The notes beneath the pieces are model-generated. The model was not told the DNA's origin. It searched no databases and saw only the letters and a program-made list of their open reading frames with translations. 64,000 bases of DNA, taken from positions 310,001-374,000 of the forward strand of contig CALDYU010000005.1 of the NCBI GenBank assembly GCA_937944485.1. The letters run 5' to 3'. The stretch's first letter is position 1, and every line of letters starts with the position of its first letter. A program made the position numbers and the translations under genes. Origin of the DNA: an uncultured Flavobacteriaceae bacterium (lineage in GTDB: Bacteria > Bacteroidota > Bacteroidia > Flavobacteriales > Flavobacteriaceae). Below, piece after piece: positions 16,686 to 26,590 of the stretch.

Positions 16686-17156
16686 TTAATTATGTGTTTT
16701 GCTTAGACCCTTCCAATTAGAATCTGCAACACCTTTTAGTTTTGAGTGATTATTTTCTGCCAACCACAATTGTTTGGCGTCTAATTCAACATTATTCAAG
16801 AACAGGTAATATTTACCGTCTTTTACCATAAATTTTGTAGGGTCTACTCTGAATTTTGCTCCTGCATACATACCAAAGGAGCAAAAACCTCCATACTGTG
16901 GCATGTACTTGCTTGGATTCTTATCAAAAGTTGCCTTCTGTTCAGCTGAAGTAAAATAATAGGCTACTTTATTGTGCTCAGATTTGAATTCTTTGCTTCC
17001 TCTTTGTGCTAATTCTAAATCTAAATAAGATACGGGACTATAACCTGCTAAAGCGATATTACTATTATCAATATTGTTCGCCATCTTATCTTGAGCAAAT
17101 ATTGTAGTAGCAAAAACCAAAGCCAGTACAGTTGTTATTGTTTTTAAAGTTTTCAT
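16686..17156 (-). CDS. Exported YHS-domain-like protein
   Basis: This 156-residue protein has a Sec signal peptide (MKTLKTITTVLALVFATTIFAQ) and a YHS-like core, GYSPVSYLD then VAYYFTSAEQKATFDKNPSKYMPQYGGFCSFGM. It is likely periplasmic. YHS domains often occur in metal-related proteins, and the segment with two aromatic-rich strands and a single Cys could bind a ligand; that is inference. It is part of a three-gene cluster with SnoaL-like and SPW-like genes. Confidence 0.85.
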   Translation of the reverse strand: MKTLKTITTVLALVFATTIFAQDKMANNIDNSNIALAGYSPVSYLDLELAQRGSKEFKSEHNKVAYYFTSAEQKATFDKNPSKYMPQYGGFCSFGMYAGAKFRVDPTKFMVKDGKYYLFLNNVELDAKQLWLAENNHSKLKGVADSNWKGLSKTHN

Positions 17157-17182
17157 TTTTATAAATTTTTTATTGTTATTAA

Positions 17183-17536
17183 CTAAGCTGCATTAAAATA
17201 TTGTTCTTGAATAACTTTTCCGTCATCATTCCACACCCGACGAATGATTTCATGCCAGTAAATTTTACTGCCATCTTTCATATCAAAATCAAATGTAAAT
17301 TCTGATGCGGAAACATTTCCATCAACAATAGAGTGATGATGTGTAATGCCATTTACCGCAGCAATTGCACCAGCAAAACCTTCCATTTTAGAAATCATTT
17401 CAGGTTTTCCGTTCGTTCCACCACCTCCGTAGTCCGAAGTTGTAGCGTCATCCGCAAAATATTGTTTTACGGCATCAACAATGGCCCCTTTAGCCACTAT
17501 TGCATCCATTTCTGTTACTTGTGTTTTAATATTCAT
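17183..17536 (-). CDS. SnoaL/NTF2-like domain protein
   Basis: This protein of about 117 residues (start chosen at the ATG 17536; a longer frame opens at 17569) has an NTF2-like fold: a first helix with a KQYFADDATTSDYG segment, followed by strands in SEFTFDFDMKDGSKIYWHEIIRRVWNDDGKV. Such small cone-fold proteins bind or convert small molecules. It leads the cluster SnoaL - YHS - SPW, next to a two-HTH AraC-type regulator that could control it. Confidence 0.85.
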   Translation of the reverse strand: MNIKTQVTEMDAIVAKGAIVDAVKQYFADDATTSDYGGGGTNGKPEMISKMEGFAGAIAAVNGITHHHSIVDGNVSASEFTFDFDMKDGSKIYWHEIIRRVWNDDGKVIQEQYFNAA

Positions 17537-17610
17537 CTTTATATTATTTAGTGAATTTTTACACTGCAAAGATGAAGTAGATGTATTATCTGGTGGCTAC
17601 AAAAAAGACG

Positions 17611-18663
17611 CTAAAAGTTGTACTTTTCTGATTTGAATTCAGAGGGCGTTCTACCCGTGTGGTGCTTGAAAAAGTTTGAAAAGTGATTCGATTCTTCAAA
17701 ACCCAATTGATATGCCACCTCTTGTATAGGCATATTTTCTGCTAGGCGAATCTTTGATGAGCTTACCAACTCATTGCGAATTAACTGCCCTAATGATATG
17801 TTTAGTTTATCACGGGTCTTTTTGGAAAGTGTTTTTACAGCAAGACTCATTTTATCGGCATAGAAGTCTAATGAACGTTGTTCTGTATGATGTGCTTTTA
17901 TCAATTCGAGAATGTCTTGAACAAACGTATCGCGTTCTTTAAAATCAAAATTCTTTCGAAATTCAGACGGAGTGCTACCCGTAGTATTTTTAAATACCTT
18001 ATTAAAGTATGCGGCATCATTAAACCCTATTTCATATGATATCTCTTGTATATTCTTATCAGTAAAAGCAATTTTTCGTTTACTCTCTACTAGTCTTTTT
18101 TTACTGAGTAATTTCCCTATAGATATTCCTATTTTCTTACGAACCAAAGCTTGTGCATCTACGCCGTTTTCATTTATTAGTTTGACCAACTCTTGGTTTG
18201 TAAGACGGTTCTGAAATTGTGTGTCAATTATGTCTTTGGCATCAAAAATAATTTGATACTCGTTCTTACTTGCCTGAAACGGATTTTGCCAATACCATTG
18301 TTTTGAAGAAATATCAATAATCTTCTCTGTCTTTTCAGAAAAAACAGATTTATCTAAAAAACTTTTACAATCAGAACATTCTGCAAAATCAATATACCCC
18401 AGTGAAATTAGATGTTTAAAAAGGACACGTACATCCTTATTCCGAAACATAGTTTCATCAGGAAACTCTATTTTTCGAACCACAAAATCATCAGATAAAA
18501 ATTTAATGTACTGCCCCTTTTCTAAATAAATGGCCTTGTCTTGCCAATCAAAATAATTTTCAAAATCTACTTGAATATTTCCTGACCCTTTAAGGATATG
18601 TATTAAGGTGTATTTTTCAATAAAATAAATCTTTTCTATTTCAGGAAAAAGTTTGATTACCAT
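17611..18663 (-). CDS. AraC-type regulator with two tandem HTH modules
   Basis: This 350-residue protein has an N-terminal sensor-like region (about 1-150) followed by two AraC HTH modules. The first (about 155-245) ends with ISYEIGFNDAAYFNKVFKNTTGSTPSEFR; the second (about 250-347) ends with VAYQLGFEESNHFSNFFKHHTGRTPSEFK. Most AraC proteins have one module, so this looks like an internal duplication. A promoter-like CAAACTTA (complement of TAnnTTTG) lies at 18692-18699. It sits upstream of the SnoaL-YHS-SPW cluster and probably regulates it. Confidence 0.92.
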   Translation of the reverse strand: MVIKLFPEIEKIYFIEKYTLIHILKGSGNIQVDFENYFDWQDKAIYLEKGQYIKFLSDDFVVRKIEFPDETMFRNKDVRVLFKHLISLGYIDFAECSDCKSFLDKSVFSEKTEKIIDISSKQWYWQNPFQASKNEYQIIFDAKDIIDTQFQNRLTNQELVKLINENGVDAQALVRKKIGISIGKLLSKKRLVESKRKIAFTDKNIQEISYEIGFNDAAYFNKVFKNTTGSTPSEFRKNFDFKERDTFVQDILELIKAHHTEQRSLDFYADKMSLAVKTLSKKTRDKLNISLGQLIRNELVSSSKIRLAENMPIQEVAYQLGFEESNHFSNFFKHHTGRTPSEFKSEKYNF

Positions 18664-18691
18664 TAGGCGCTGATTAGTAAGGGTTTAGTCG

Positions 18692-18699
18692 CAAACTTA
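18692..18699 (-). promoter_or_regulatory. -7 promoter element for the AraC-type gene
   Basis: On the minus strand this reads TAAGTTTG, an exact TAnnTTTG match, 29 nt before the start codon. A TTG lies about 21 nt further upstream. Confidence 0.5.
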
Positions 18700-18740
18700 C
18701 AAAACATCTAACATGATTCGCAATGATAGTATTGGTGAAA

Positions 18741-19412
18741 TTATTTCTTAGCCCCAACAACAATAACTATTTCCCCTTTTGGTGGCTTTGCCGTATACCG
18801 TTTTAGAACTTCCGCTGCAGTTCCGCGAATGGTTTCTTCATAGAGCTTTGTCAATTCGCGCGAAACGGAAACAGGACGTTCTGCCCCAAAATATTGGACA
18901 AAATCTCCCAAAGTTTTTAATAGTTTGTGAGGCGATTCATAAAAAATCATAGTTCTTGATTCTTCAGCCAATAACTTCAATCGAGTTTGCCTACCTTTTT
19001 TCACAGGAAGAAATCCTTCGAAAACAAATTTATCATTGGGAAGTGCACTATTCACAAGTGCAGGAACAAATGCCGTGGCACCAGGAAGGCAATCTACTTC
19101 GACTCCTTTTTCGACACAAGCACGAGTTAACAAAAATCCGGGGTCGGAAATTGCAGGAGTCCCTGCATCAGAAATGAGCGCAAAAGTTTCTCCTGCTGCC
19201 ATGCGTTTCACCAAAGCATCGACCGTTTTGTGCTCATTGTGCATATGATGGCTATGCATGGGCGTAGCAATATCAAAATGCTGCAAAAGCTTCCCGCTCG
19301 TACGGGTATCCTCCGCAAGAATAACATCCGCTTCTTTTAAAATACGAATGGCCCGTAAGGTTATATCTTCCAAATTACCTATCGGTGTTGGAACCAAAAA
19401 TAGCTTCCCCAT
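18741..19412 (-). CDS. rsmI: 16S rRNA (cytidine-1402-2'-O)-methyltransferase
   Basis: This 223-residue SAM-dependent methyltransferase has the YraL/RsmI pattern: GKLFLVPTPIGNLEDITLRA at the start, ILAEDTRTSGKLL, and LISDAGTPAISDPG (about residues 78-92), with PGATAFVPAL following. RsmI 2'-O-methylates C1402 in the decoding centre of 16S rRNA. I use the ATG at 19412. Confidence 0.95.
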   Translation of the reverse strand: MGKLFLVPTPIGNLEDITLRAIRILKEADVILAEDTRTSGKLLQHFDIATPMHSHHMHNEHKTVDALVKRMAAGETFALISDAGTPAISDPGFLLTRACVEKGVEVDCLPGATAFVPALVNSALPNDKFVFEGFLPVKKGRQTRLKLLAEESRTMIFYESPHKLLKTLGDFVQYFGAERPVSVSRELTKLYEETIRGTAAEVLKRYTAKPPKGEIVIVVGAKK

Positions 19413-19430
19413 CAACTATTACTTCTATTA

Positions 19431-19799
19431 TTAAGGTCTCACTTTTTTGCCTAAAAAGTAGGAGGAAAGAACGAGTGTCATCGCAATAAATGCTCCTATT
19501 TCTTCACCATCACCAACCATATAATGAGCAAAAAAGGCTAAGATTGTATTAAAAAAGAGTCCTGCATAAACCCATTGTTTCAACACGCCACCTTTATTGC
19601 TCAAAATTATCGCTACAGCCCCAATCTTACAGAAGGCCAAAGGGTAAATTATCCAAGTGGGAAAGCCCAAACTCTCAAATATGGCAGTAACATCGGCATT
19701 CTTGACAAAATACATGGTCGCTGAACCTAAAAACATAAGAGACAGCAAACCTGTTACTATCCAATACAAGATCTTTTGTATTTTCATATACCTATTCAT
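19431..19799 (-). CDS. DoxX family membrane protein
   Basis: This 122-residue protein has about four transmembrane segments with a conserved short loop (FLGSATMYFVKNADV, then ESLGFPTWI) that fits the DoxX/SURF4-like family. Its function is not known. It lies 18 nt upstream of rsmI on the same strand. Confidence 0.85.
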   Translation of the reverse strand: MNRYMKIQKILYWIVTGLLSLMFLGSATMYFVKNADVTAIFESLGFPTWIIYPLAFCKIGAVAIILSNKGGVLKQWVYAGLFFNTILAFFAHYMVGDGEEIGAFIAMTLVLSSYFLGKKVRP

Positions 19800-19841
19800 T
19801 TATGATGTACCAAGTTAGTAAATGCAAACATATTTGAGCAT

Positions 19842-19880
19842 AAAAAAGCCCTTCATCCTAAACGGAGAAGGGTTCTATTT
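19842..19880 (-). terminator. Terminator after the 229-aa protein gene
   Basis: On the minus strand CCCTTC pairs with GAAGGG around a short loop, followed by a run of T residues (from 19842-19847). It lies 17 nt beyond the stop codon of the preceding gene. Confidence 0.65.
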
Positions 19881-19896
19881 TTTTCGAAAAGGGTTT

Positions 19897-20586
19897 TTAA
19901 GCGAATCTACGTTCAATAAGTTCCATAAAACGCTCTTCGTATTCCTCTTTTCCTTCCCAATTATTATAATCAGGCTTAACCATATTCTTAATAAAGGCAA
20001 TAGAGCGTTCTTCGGTATCAATGGTTCCTAACTGAGATAAAACGCGATTATAATCTTCTGTACTATCGTTAAACAGATGTTTCACAAACGCCAAGCGATT
20101 GTTTAAATCTACTTTAATTTCTTTGCCGCTTAAGGTGTCGTTAAGAGACTTATTAACGGTTTCTTTCTTAATCGCATTACCGACGGCTGGTGAGAGATCG
20201 GCTTTGTCATTCTTCATTAATTTTGGTTTCCCCAAAAAGTCATTCAAAATTTCATCTACAGGAGTTTCTGTTGGCATTTCAGAAACCATATCTTTAATGG
20301 TATCCATACCCGGTGTAATAATATCTTCAGTATGCGGATTTGATTCTGGGACACTGGAGTTCGAATTTAGAACAGCGTTAGCCATAGATTCAAACTTTTC
20401 AGCAATTACGTTTTTAGAAACATCAATCTCAACATCTTTAAGCTTTTCGTCAATAAATTTTAAAACTGCTAATTTCTCATATAAGGTTTTAGCTGTCTCA
20501 TACAAATCACCAATCTCCTTCATATCGCGAGACGTAATAATATCAGTAGACAAGCGTATCAATTCTTCTTTTAATTTTCTTTTCAT
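19897..20586 (-). CDS. Conserved-looking cytoplasmic protein, 229 aa
   Basis: I do not recognise the family. The protein has an N-terminal helical region (about 1-75) with long amphipathic heptads, an acidic low-complexity middle (about 80-150) and a C-terminal segment RLAFVKHLFNDSTEDYNRVLSQLGTID that looks well folded. No signal peptide or membrane segment is seen. I use the ATG at 20586 (a TTG lies one codon before). It stands divergently from tdk. Confidence 0.75.
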   Translation of the reverse strand: MKRKLKEELIRLSTDIITSRDMKEIGDLYETAKTLYEKLAVLKFIDEKLKDVEIDVSKNVIAEKFESMANAVLNSNSSVPESNPHTEDIITPGMDTIKDMVSEMPTETPVDEILNDFLGKPKLMKNDKADLSPAVGNAIKKETVNKSLNDTLSGKEIKVDLNNRLAFVKHLFNDSTEDYNRVLSQLGTIDTEERSIAFIKNMVKPDYNNWEGKEEYEERFMELIERRFA

Positions 20587-20710
20587 CAAAACATTATATT
20601 AAAACCTTATTCTGTAAAATATATAGCAAATAATATGCCTTTCTTTATTAAATTTAAACTTGTGTACAAACAGAACGAAAAAACATCCTATTTTCGTCTA
20701 AAACTACAAA

Positions 20711-21355
20711 ATGTTTCTCGAAAATACCGTTAATCATCAAGAACAGTTCGGTTGGATAGAAGTTATCTGCGGCTCTATGTTTTCTGGTAAAACGGAGGAA
20801 CTAATCCGTAGACTTCGACGCGCACAATTTGCTAAGCAAAAAGTAGAAATCTTCAAGCCAATAATTGACACCAGATACGATAACGACAAGGTTGTTTCTC
20901 ATGATGCTAATGAAATTAGATCAACACCAGTGCCTTCAGCTGCAACAATTAAAACTTTAGGGAGCACATGTGATGTAGTAGGAATAGATGAAGCACAGTT
21001 TTTTGATGATGAAATAGTTTCTGTTTGTAATGACTTAGCCAATTCAGGGGTTCGTGTTGTAGTCGCTGGGCTCGATATGGATTTCAAAGGAAATCCCTTT
21101 GGCCCCATGCCTGCATTAATGGCAACTGCAGAATACGTAACCAAAGTGCATGCCGTTTGCACAAGAACTGGAAATCTTGCGAGTTATAGTTTTCGAAAAT
21201 CGAATAGTGATGACTTGGTCGTTATAGGCCAAAATGAAGCCTACGAACCTCTAAGTCGAGCCGCTTTTTATAAGGCTTTTTTAAAAGAGAAAATTAAAGT
21301 AATGCCCGTTAAATCAGAAGAAGTTACCATTAACAAAAAGAATGCGAATGGCTAA
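20711..21355 (+). CDS. tdk: Thymidine kinase
   Basis: This 214-residue protein has the type II thymidine kinase P-loop GSMFSGKT (residues 21-28), VVGIDEAQFF with the catalytic region, and the lasso segment. The usual zinc cysteines are missing: the matching stretch reads VCTRTGNLAS with only one Cys, and the C-terminal pair is replaced. Similar zinc-less versions occur in Bacteroidetes. It phosphorylates thymidine to dTMP for salvage. Its end overlaps the alr start by 14 nt. Confidence 0.94.
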   Translation: MFLENTVNHQEQFGWIEVICGSMFSGKTEELIRRLRRAQFAKQKVEIFKPIIDTRYDNDKVVSHDANEIRSTPVPSAATIKTLGSTCDVVGIDEAQFFDDEIVSVCNDLANSGVRVVVAGLDMDFKGNPFGPMPALMATAEYVTKVHAVCTRTGNLASYSFRKSNSDDLVVIGQNEAYEPLSRAAFYKAFLKEKIKVMPVKSEEVTINKKNANG

Positions 21356-22454
21356 AACTACCGAGACCGTTCTTGAAATCAACCTCAACCACTTAGAACA
21401 TAATTACCGCTATTTTCAGTCGAAATTAAAAGCAAATACCAAATTTTTAAGTGTTGTAAAGGCTTCGGCCTATGGTGCTGATGCCGTAGTCATAGCAAAA
21501 AAATTAGAAGCCCTTGGCGCCACTTATTTAGCGGTGGCTTATGTAAATGAAGGCGTTCAATTAAGAGATGCGGGAATCAAAATGCCAATTTTAGTATTAC
21601 ACCCTCAGGCCGCAAATTTTAAGATACTTATTGATCGGTGTTTAGAACCAAGCCTTTATTCTCCAAAAATTTTAAATGACTTTATTGAAGTTTGCGCTGC
21701 ACAGCAACAAAAAGATTATCCGGTTCACATTAAATTTAATACAGGTCTAAATCGCCTTGGCTTTTGGGAAAACGATGTTGATTTTATTCGAGAAAAATTG
21801 AAGGATAAAAATGATGTGAAGGTGACTTCTATATTTTCTCATTTAGCGGCATCTGAAGACTTAAATGAAAAAGAATTTACAAAAACTCAAATTCATATTT
21901 TTGAGAAAATAGCTCAAGAATTCAATGATAAAATAAATCACAAGCCGTTCAAGCATCTTTTAAATACTTCAGGAATTATCAATTATTCCGAAGCTCAATT
22001 TGATATGGTGCGAAGTGGTATTGGTCTGTATGGATTTGGAAATGACTCTAAAATTGATGCACAATTAAGACCAGTGCTAAGCTTAAAAACCATTATTTCT
22101 CAAATACATAAGATAGAACCAGGAGAGACGGTTGGTTACAACAGAAAATATGCCTCTAAAGGATATAGAGTAACGGCAACCCTGCCTTTAGGGCATGCCG
22201 ATGGTATTGGTAGGCAGTACGGAAATGGAGAATCTTATGTGAACGTAAACGGGCAAAAAGCCCCAATTATAGGCAATGTGTGTATGGATATGATTATGAT
22301 AGATATCACCAATATTACGTGTAAAGAAGGTGACGAGGTTGTTATTTTTGGTGAGCAACCAACGGCCGAAGAATTTGCTTCTACCGCCAATACCATATCT
22401 TACGAACTAGTAACGGGTATATCACAGCGCGTCAAAAGAGTAATTGTTGGGTAA
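21342..22454 (+). CDS. alr: Alanine racemase
   Basis: This 370-residue PLP enzyme shows the lysine loop SVVKASAYG (about residues 37-45) and the catalytic tyrosine region ETVGYNRKY (about 265-275). It supplies D-alanine for peptidoglycan. The gene overlaps tdk by 14 nt, so both are likely translated from one message; a second possible start is the ATG two codons downstream. Confidence 0.95.
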   Translation: MRMAKTTETVLEINLNHLEHNYRYFQSKLKANTKFLSVVKASAYGADAVVIAKKLEALGATYLAVAYVNEGVQLRDAGIKMPILVLHPQAANFKILIDRCLEPSLYSPKILNDFIEVCAAQQQKDYPVHIKFNTGLNRLGFWENDVDFIREKLKDKNDVKVTSIFSHLAASEDLNEKEFTKTQIHIFEKIAQEFNDKINHKPFKHLLNTSGIINYSEAQFDMVRSGIGLYGFGNDSKIDAQLRPVLSLKTIISQIHKIEPGETVGYNRKYASKGYRVTATLPLGHADGIGRQYGNGESYVNVNGQKAPIIGNVCMDMIMIDITNITCKEGDEVVIFGEQPTAEEFASTANTISYELVTGISQRVKRVIVG

Positions 22455-22555
22455 TAATTTCTTATTTAACATTTCGTTATGAGTCTTTTTTTTTATTACA
22501 TTGCGAGGCATTGATTTGCAAATAGTTTATTTAACCAACAAAAACACTATTTATC

Positions 22556-22957
22556 ATGTTAAAAGAATTTAAGAATTTCATTATGACAGGCAATGTTATC
22601 GACTTTGCTGTCGCTGTAATTATGGCTACTGCGCTAGGTGGTGTAATTAATGGCTTTGTAAATAATATAGCGATGCCTTTTGTAGGTCATTTTGCTGGCG
22701 GTATGGATTTTGCCGAATTACACGTAGCTATGGATGGTAATGATTATGCCTCTGTTGAAGCTGCTAAAGCAGCAGGTAGTGCTGTAATCGAATACGGAGC
22801 TTGGATTAATACTATCATTAACTTGCTAATTGTAGGTTTTGTTATGTTCTTAATTGTCAAAGCATATAATAAAACAAAAGCACCTGTAGAAGATGCTCCA
22901 GCTGGTCCAACAGCAGAAGAATTACTAGCTGAAATACGCGATTCTTTGAAAAAGTAA
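22556..22957 (+). CDS. mscL: Large-conductance mechanosensitive channel
   Basis: This 133-residue protein has the MscL layout: an N-terminal helix MLKEFKNFIMTGNVIDFAVA, a first membrane helix (about 17-45), a periplasmic loop and a second membrane helix (about 80-102, TIINLLIVGFVMFLIV), then a charged C-terminal helix. It opens in response to membrane tension. A hairpin terminator follows at 23007-23048. Confidence 0.95.
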   Translation: MLKEFKNFIMTGNVIDFAVAVIMATALGGVINGFVNNIAMPFVGHFAGGMDFAELHVAMDGNDYASVEAAKAAGSAVIEYGAWINTIINLLIVGFVMFLIVKAYNKTKAPVEDAPAGPTAEELLAEIRDSLKK

Positions 22958-23006
22958 TTACCAAGTCGCTCTTAATAAGGGCGCAATTATCTTACTAACC
23001 AACCAT

Positions 23007-23048
23007 AAATCGTCATTTTTACTTTGAAAGTAAATTTGGCGATTTTTT
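23007..23048 (+). terminator. Terminator after mscL
   Basis: The arms AAATCG and CGATTT, with an inner TTTACTTT/AAAGTAAA stem, form a long hairpin ending in a T run. Confidence 0.75.
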
Positions 23049-23157
23049 AATACAGTATATTGATAAGCCGATCTTCAACGGTAAGAACTATAGGAAAACA
23101 CTCTATTGTTCAATTTATAACAATTTGTTATATTTTAATTGCTCTTATCAAAAGTGC

Positions 23158-23187
23158 TTGTAAAATTGCCTACAATAACTACCTTTG
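23158..23187 (+). promoter_or_regulatory. Consensus Bacteroidetes promoter of asd
   Basis: TTG at 23158-23160 is followed after exactly 19 nt by TACCTTTG (23180-23187), the best match in the window to TTG-N19-TAnnTTTG. The asd start codon lies 28 nt downstream. Confidence 0.7.
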
Positions 23188-23214
23188 ACCTTCTAATTTA
23201 AAATTTACCTATAA

Positions 23215-24204
23215 GTGAAAGTAGCTGTAGTTGGTGCCACCGGAATGGTAGGCGAAGTAATGTTGAAAGTGTTGTCAGAACGTAATTTTCCGATTTCGGA
23301 ATTACTTCTAGTAGCTTCCGAACGTTCCGTTGGAAAAAAATTAACATATAAAGAAAAAGAATATACCGTTATAGGGCTCGCAGATGCTGTTGCTGCCAAA
23401 GCCGATATTGCCATCTTTTCTGCAGGGGGTGATACTTCGTTAGAATGGGCGCCAAAATTTGCAGCAATGGGTACTACGGTCATCGATAACTCCTCAGCTT
23501 GGCGAATGGATCCTACTAAAAAGTTGATCGTTCCAGAAATTAACGCCAATGAATTGACTTCAGAAGATAAAATTATTGCGAATCCCAATTGTTCTACCAT
23601 TCAGTTGGTGATGGCTTTGGCTCCGCTTCACAAAAAATACCAAATGAAGCGTGTGGTAATTTCAACATATCAATCCGTTTCTGGTACTGGTGTTAAAGCC
23701 GTTCGGCAACTTGAAAACGAAATAGCTGGTATTAAAGGAGAAATGGTCTACCCCTACCCAATTGGTCGAAATGCCTTGCCTCATTGTGATGTGTTTTTAG
23801 AAAACGGATATACCAAAGAAGAAATGAAACTAGCACGTGAACCCCAAAAAATATTAGATGATAAAACATTCTCAGTAAGTGCCACGGCAGTTCGTATCCC
23901 CACTTCGGGAGGGCACTCAGAGGCTGTAAATGTTGAGTTTCATAACGATTTTAAACTTAATGATGTTCGTAAAGTATTAAATGATACTGAGGGGGTAACC
24001 GTGCAAGATAATCCGGATACCAATACCTATCCCATGCCAATTTACGCTCATGATAAAGATGAAGTTTTTGTAGGGCGTATACGAAGAGATGAAACACAAC
24101 CTAACACCATGAACATGTGGATTGTCTCTGACAATTTACGCAAAGGTGCCGCCACTAATGCTGTTCAAATTGCTGAATATTTAGTAAAAAATAACTTGGT
24201 TTAA
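23215..24204 (+). CDS. asd: Aspartate-semialdehyde dehydrogenase
   Basis: This 329-residue enzyme starts with GTG and has the NADP-binding GATGMVGEVML loop (about 8-18) and the catalytic cysteine Cys126 in NPNCSTIQ. It reduces aspartyl phosphate to aspartate semialdehyde, the branch point to lysine, threonine and methionine. A clear promoter precedes it and a hairpin terminator follows. Confidence 0.96.
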   Translation: MKVAVVGATGMVGEVMLKVLSERNFPISELLLVASERSVGKKLTYKEKEYTVIGLADAVAAKADIAIFSAGGDTSLEWAPKFAAMGTTVIDNSSAWRMDPTKKLIVPEINANELTSEDKIIANPNCSTIQLVMALAPLHKKYQMKRVVISTYQSVSGTGVKAVRQLENEIAGIKGEMVYPYPIGRNALPHCDVFLENGYTKEEMKLAREPQKILDDKTFSVSATAVRIPTSGGHSEAVNVEFHNDFKLNDVRKVLNDTEGVTVQDNPDTNTYPMPIYAHDKDEVFVGRIRRDETQPNTMNMWIVSDNLRKGAATNAVQIAEYLVKNNLV

Positions 24205-24228
24205 GTTTTTGATTTAATCTGATCTACG

Positions 24229-24265
24229 AAAACCTTTGACGTTAATGATTGTCAAAGGTTTTTTT
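24229..24265 (+). terminator. Terminator after asd
   Basis: AAAACCTTTGAC (24229-24240) pairs with GTCAAAGGTTTT (24251-24262) and a T run follows. Confidence 0.85.
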
Positions 24266-24299
24266 GTGTTATTTTTAATAGGAATCAAATCAAAAAATT

Positions 24300-26453
24300 A
24301 TGAAGAAATGTCTAATTATTGCTATTGCAATAGGCATGTTTGCCTGCCAAACAACTACTAAAAAAGATCCGATTATTGTGAATTATCCTGTTACCGTAAA
24401 AGCGGATTCTACTGACACTTATTTCGATGTTGAAATCAAGGACCCCTATCGTTGGCTTGAAGATGATCGCAGTCCAGAAACAGAAGCATGGGTAAAAACA
24501 CAAAATAAAACTACGTTTGGCTATTTAGATAGTATTCCTTTTAGAGAAGATCTTCGTAATCGCTTAGAAAAATTATGGAATTATGAAAAACTCGGGTCTC
24601 CTTTCAAAGAAGGAAAGTACACCTACTTTTATAAAAATGATGGACTTCAAAATCAATATGTTGTTTACCGTAGCCAAGAAAATGGAGAAAAAGAAGTCTT
24701 TTTAGACCCCAATAAATTTTCTGAAGATGGTACCACGTCATTGGCTGGCTTAAGTTTTACAAAAGACGGTTCATTAGCCACTTATATGATCTCTGAAGGA
24801 GGAAGTGATTGGCGAAAAGCGCTAATAATTAATACTGAAACACTAGAACAAGTTGAAGATACCTTGGTTGATATCAAATTTAGTGGAATTGCTTGGAAAG
24901 GTAACGAAGGGTTTTATTATTCTAGTTACGATAAACCAAAGGGTAGTGAGTTATCAGCCAAAACCGATCAACATAAACTGTATTATCATAAATTAGGAAC
25001 ACCGCAAGCCTCAGATAAGGTCGTTTACGGCGCTACTCCTGAAGAAAAACATCGCTATATTGGGGGTTATCTAACCGAAGACGAGCGTTACTTAATTATT
25101 ACCGCCTCAACCTCTACTTCTGGTAATAAATTATTTCTACAAGATCTTTCAAAACCTAATAGTGAGTTAGTCACCATTCTCAATCATACTGATTCAGACA
25201 CCTATGTTATAGAGAATGAGGGTTCGAAACTATTTATGGTAACCAATAGGAATGCCCCTAACAAAAAAATCGTAGTTGCAGACGCATCAAACCCAACCGA
25301 AGATCAATGGGTAGACTTTATTCCAGAGACTGAAAATGTACTTACTGCGGGTAGTGGGGGTGGTCATTTCTTTGCAGAATATATGGTTGATGCGATTTCT
25401 AAAGTATTTCAATATGATTTTAATGGCAAACTTGTACGCGAAGTAGAATTACCCGGACTTGGTAGTGCTGGCGGATTCGGCGGAAAGAAAGCAGATAAAG
25501 AATTTTACTTTTCTTTTACCAACTACAATACGCCTGGATCATCGTATAAGTACAATGTAGAAACTGGTCAATATAAACAATACTGGAAGCCTGAAATCGA
25601 TTTTAACCCGAATGACTACGAAAGCAATCAAGTATTTTATACCTCTAAAGATGGCACAAAAATACCCATGATTATCACGCATAAAAAAGGCGTTAAGCGC
25701 AACGGAAAAAACCCTACTATGCTTTACGGTTACGGGGGGTTTAATATAAGCCTAACGCCATCTTTTAGTATTGTCAATGCAATTTGGATGGAACAAGGTG
25801 GAATATATGCCGTACCCAACCTTCGTGGTGGTGGGGAATACGGTAAAAAATGGCATGACGCAGGCACGAAAATGCAAAAGCAAAATGTCTTTGATGATTT
25901 TATTGCTGCTGCTGAATATTTAATTGCAAATGATTATACCTCATCTGATTATTTAGCTATTCGAGGTGGTAGTAATGGAGGGCTATTGGTAGGTGCCACC
26001 ATGACTCAGCGTCCTGATTTGATGAAAGTTGCTTTGCCTGCTGTAGGGGTGCTAGACATGCTTCGTTACCATACATTTACCGCAGGTGCTGGATGGGATT
26101 ATGACTACGGTACAGCAGAAGACAGCAAAGAAATGTTTGAATATTTAAAAGGTTACTCCCCTGTACATAATGTAAAACAGGGCACTTCTTATCCCGCAAC
26201 TTTAGTAACAACAGGAGATCACGATGATCGTGTAGTGCCAGCACATAGTTTTAAATTCACAGCCGAATTACAAGAAAAACAAGCGGGGACCAATCCCACC
26301 TTAATACGTATTGAAACGAATGCTGGTCACGGCGCAGGTACTCCTGTTAGTAAAACCATAGAACAGTATGCCGACATATTTGGTTTTACACTATTTAATA
26401 TGGGATTTGAAGAATTGCCCAACCAAGCAGTATTGAAAGAATTTAAAGAATAA
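24300..26453 (+). CDS. Exported prolyl oligopeptidase (S9A family)
   Basis: This 717-residue protein has a lipoprotein-type signal ([16 protein letters not shown]), an N-terminal beta-propeller region (about 60-430) and a C-terminal alpha/beta-hydrolase domain with the serine in GGSNGGLL, the aspartate in GDHDDRV and the histidine in NAGHGAG. This is the S9A layout of enzymes that cleave short peptides after proline. It is probably anchored to the periplasmic face. The gene is followed by a possible terminator. Confidence 0.94.
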   Translation: MKKCLIIAIAIGMFACQTTTKKDPIIVNYPVTVKADSTDTYFDVEIKDPYRWLEDDRSPETEAWVKTQNKTTFGYLDSIPFREDLRNRLEKLWNYEKLGSPFKEGKYTYFYKNDGLQNQYVVYRSQENGEKEVFLDPNKFSEDGTTSLAGLSFTKDGSLATYMISEGGSDWRKALIINTETLEQVEDTLVDIKFSGIAWKGNEGFYYSSYDKPKGSELSAKTDQHKLYYHKLGTPQASDKVVYGATPEEKHRYIGGYLTEDERYLIITASTSTSGNKLFLQDLSKPNSELVTILNHTDSDTYVIENEGSKLFMVTNRNAPNKKIVVADASNPTEDQWVDFIPETENVLTAGSGGGHFFAEYMVDAISKVFQYDFNGKLVREVELPGLGSAGGFGGKKADKEFYFSFTNYNTPGSSYKYNVETGQYKQYWKPEIDFNPNDYESNQVFYTSKDGTKIPMIITHKKGVKRNGKNPTMLYGYGGFNISLTPSFSIVNAIWMEQGGIYAVPNLRGGGEYGKKWHDAGTKMQKQNVFDDFIAAAEYLIANDYTSSDYLAIRGGSNGGLLVGATMTQRPDLMKVALPAVGVLDMLRYHTFTAGAGWDYDYGTAEDSKEMFEYLKGYSPVHNVKQGTSYPATLVTTGDHDDRVVPAHSFKFTAELQEKQAGTNPTLIRIETNAGHGAGTPVSKTIEQYADIFGFTLFNMGFEELPNQAVLKEFKE

Positions 26454-26471
26454 CTTCAATATTTAAATATA

Positions 26472-26501
26472 AAGTCCGTTTTCTATTTTGAAGACGGACT
26501 T
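26472..26501 (+). terminator. Hairpin after the prolyl oligopeptidase gene
   Basis: AAGTCCGT (26472-26479) pairs with ACGGACTT (26494-26501) and the stem extends by TTC/GAA; the following T run is weak, so this is a moderate candidate. Confidence 0.5.
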
Positions 26502-26590
26502 GTAGTAATTACGATCACTTCTAAACGACAATATGAATACAAAATCTTTGATAATGAAAGAAGGTTTTGAAATTAAAGTTGCTCAAAAAA

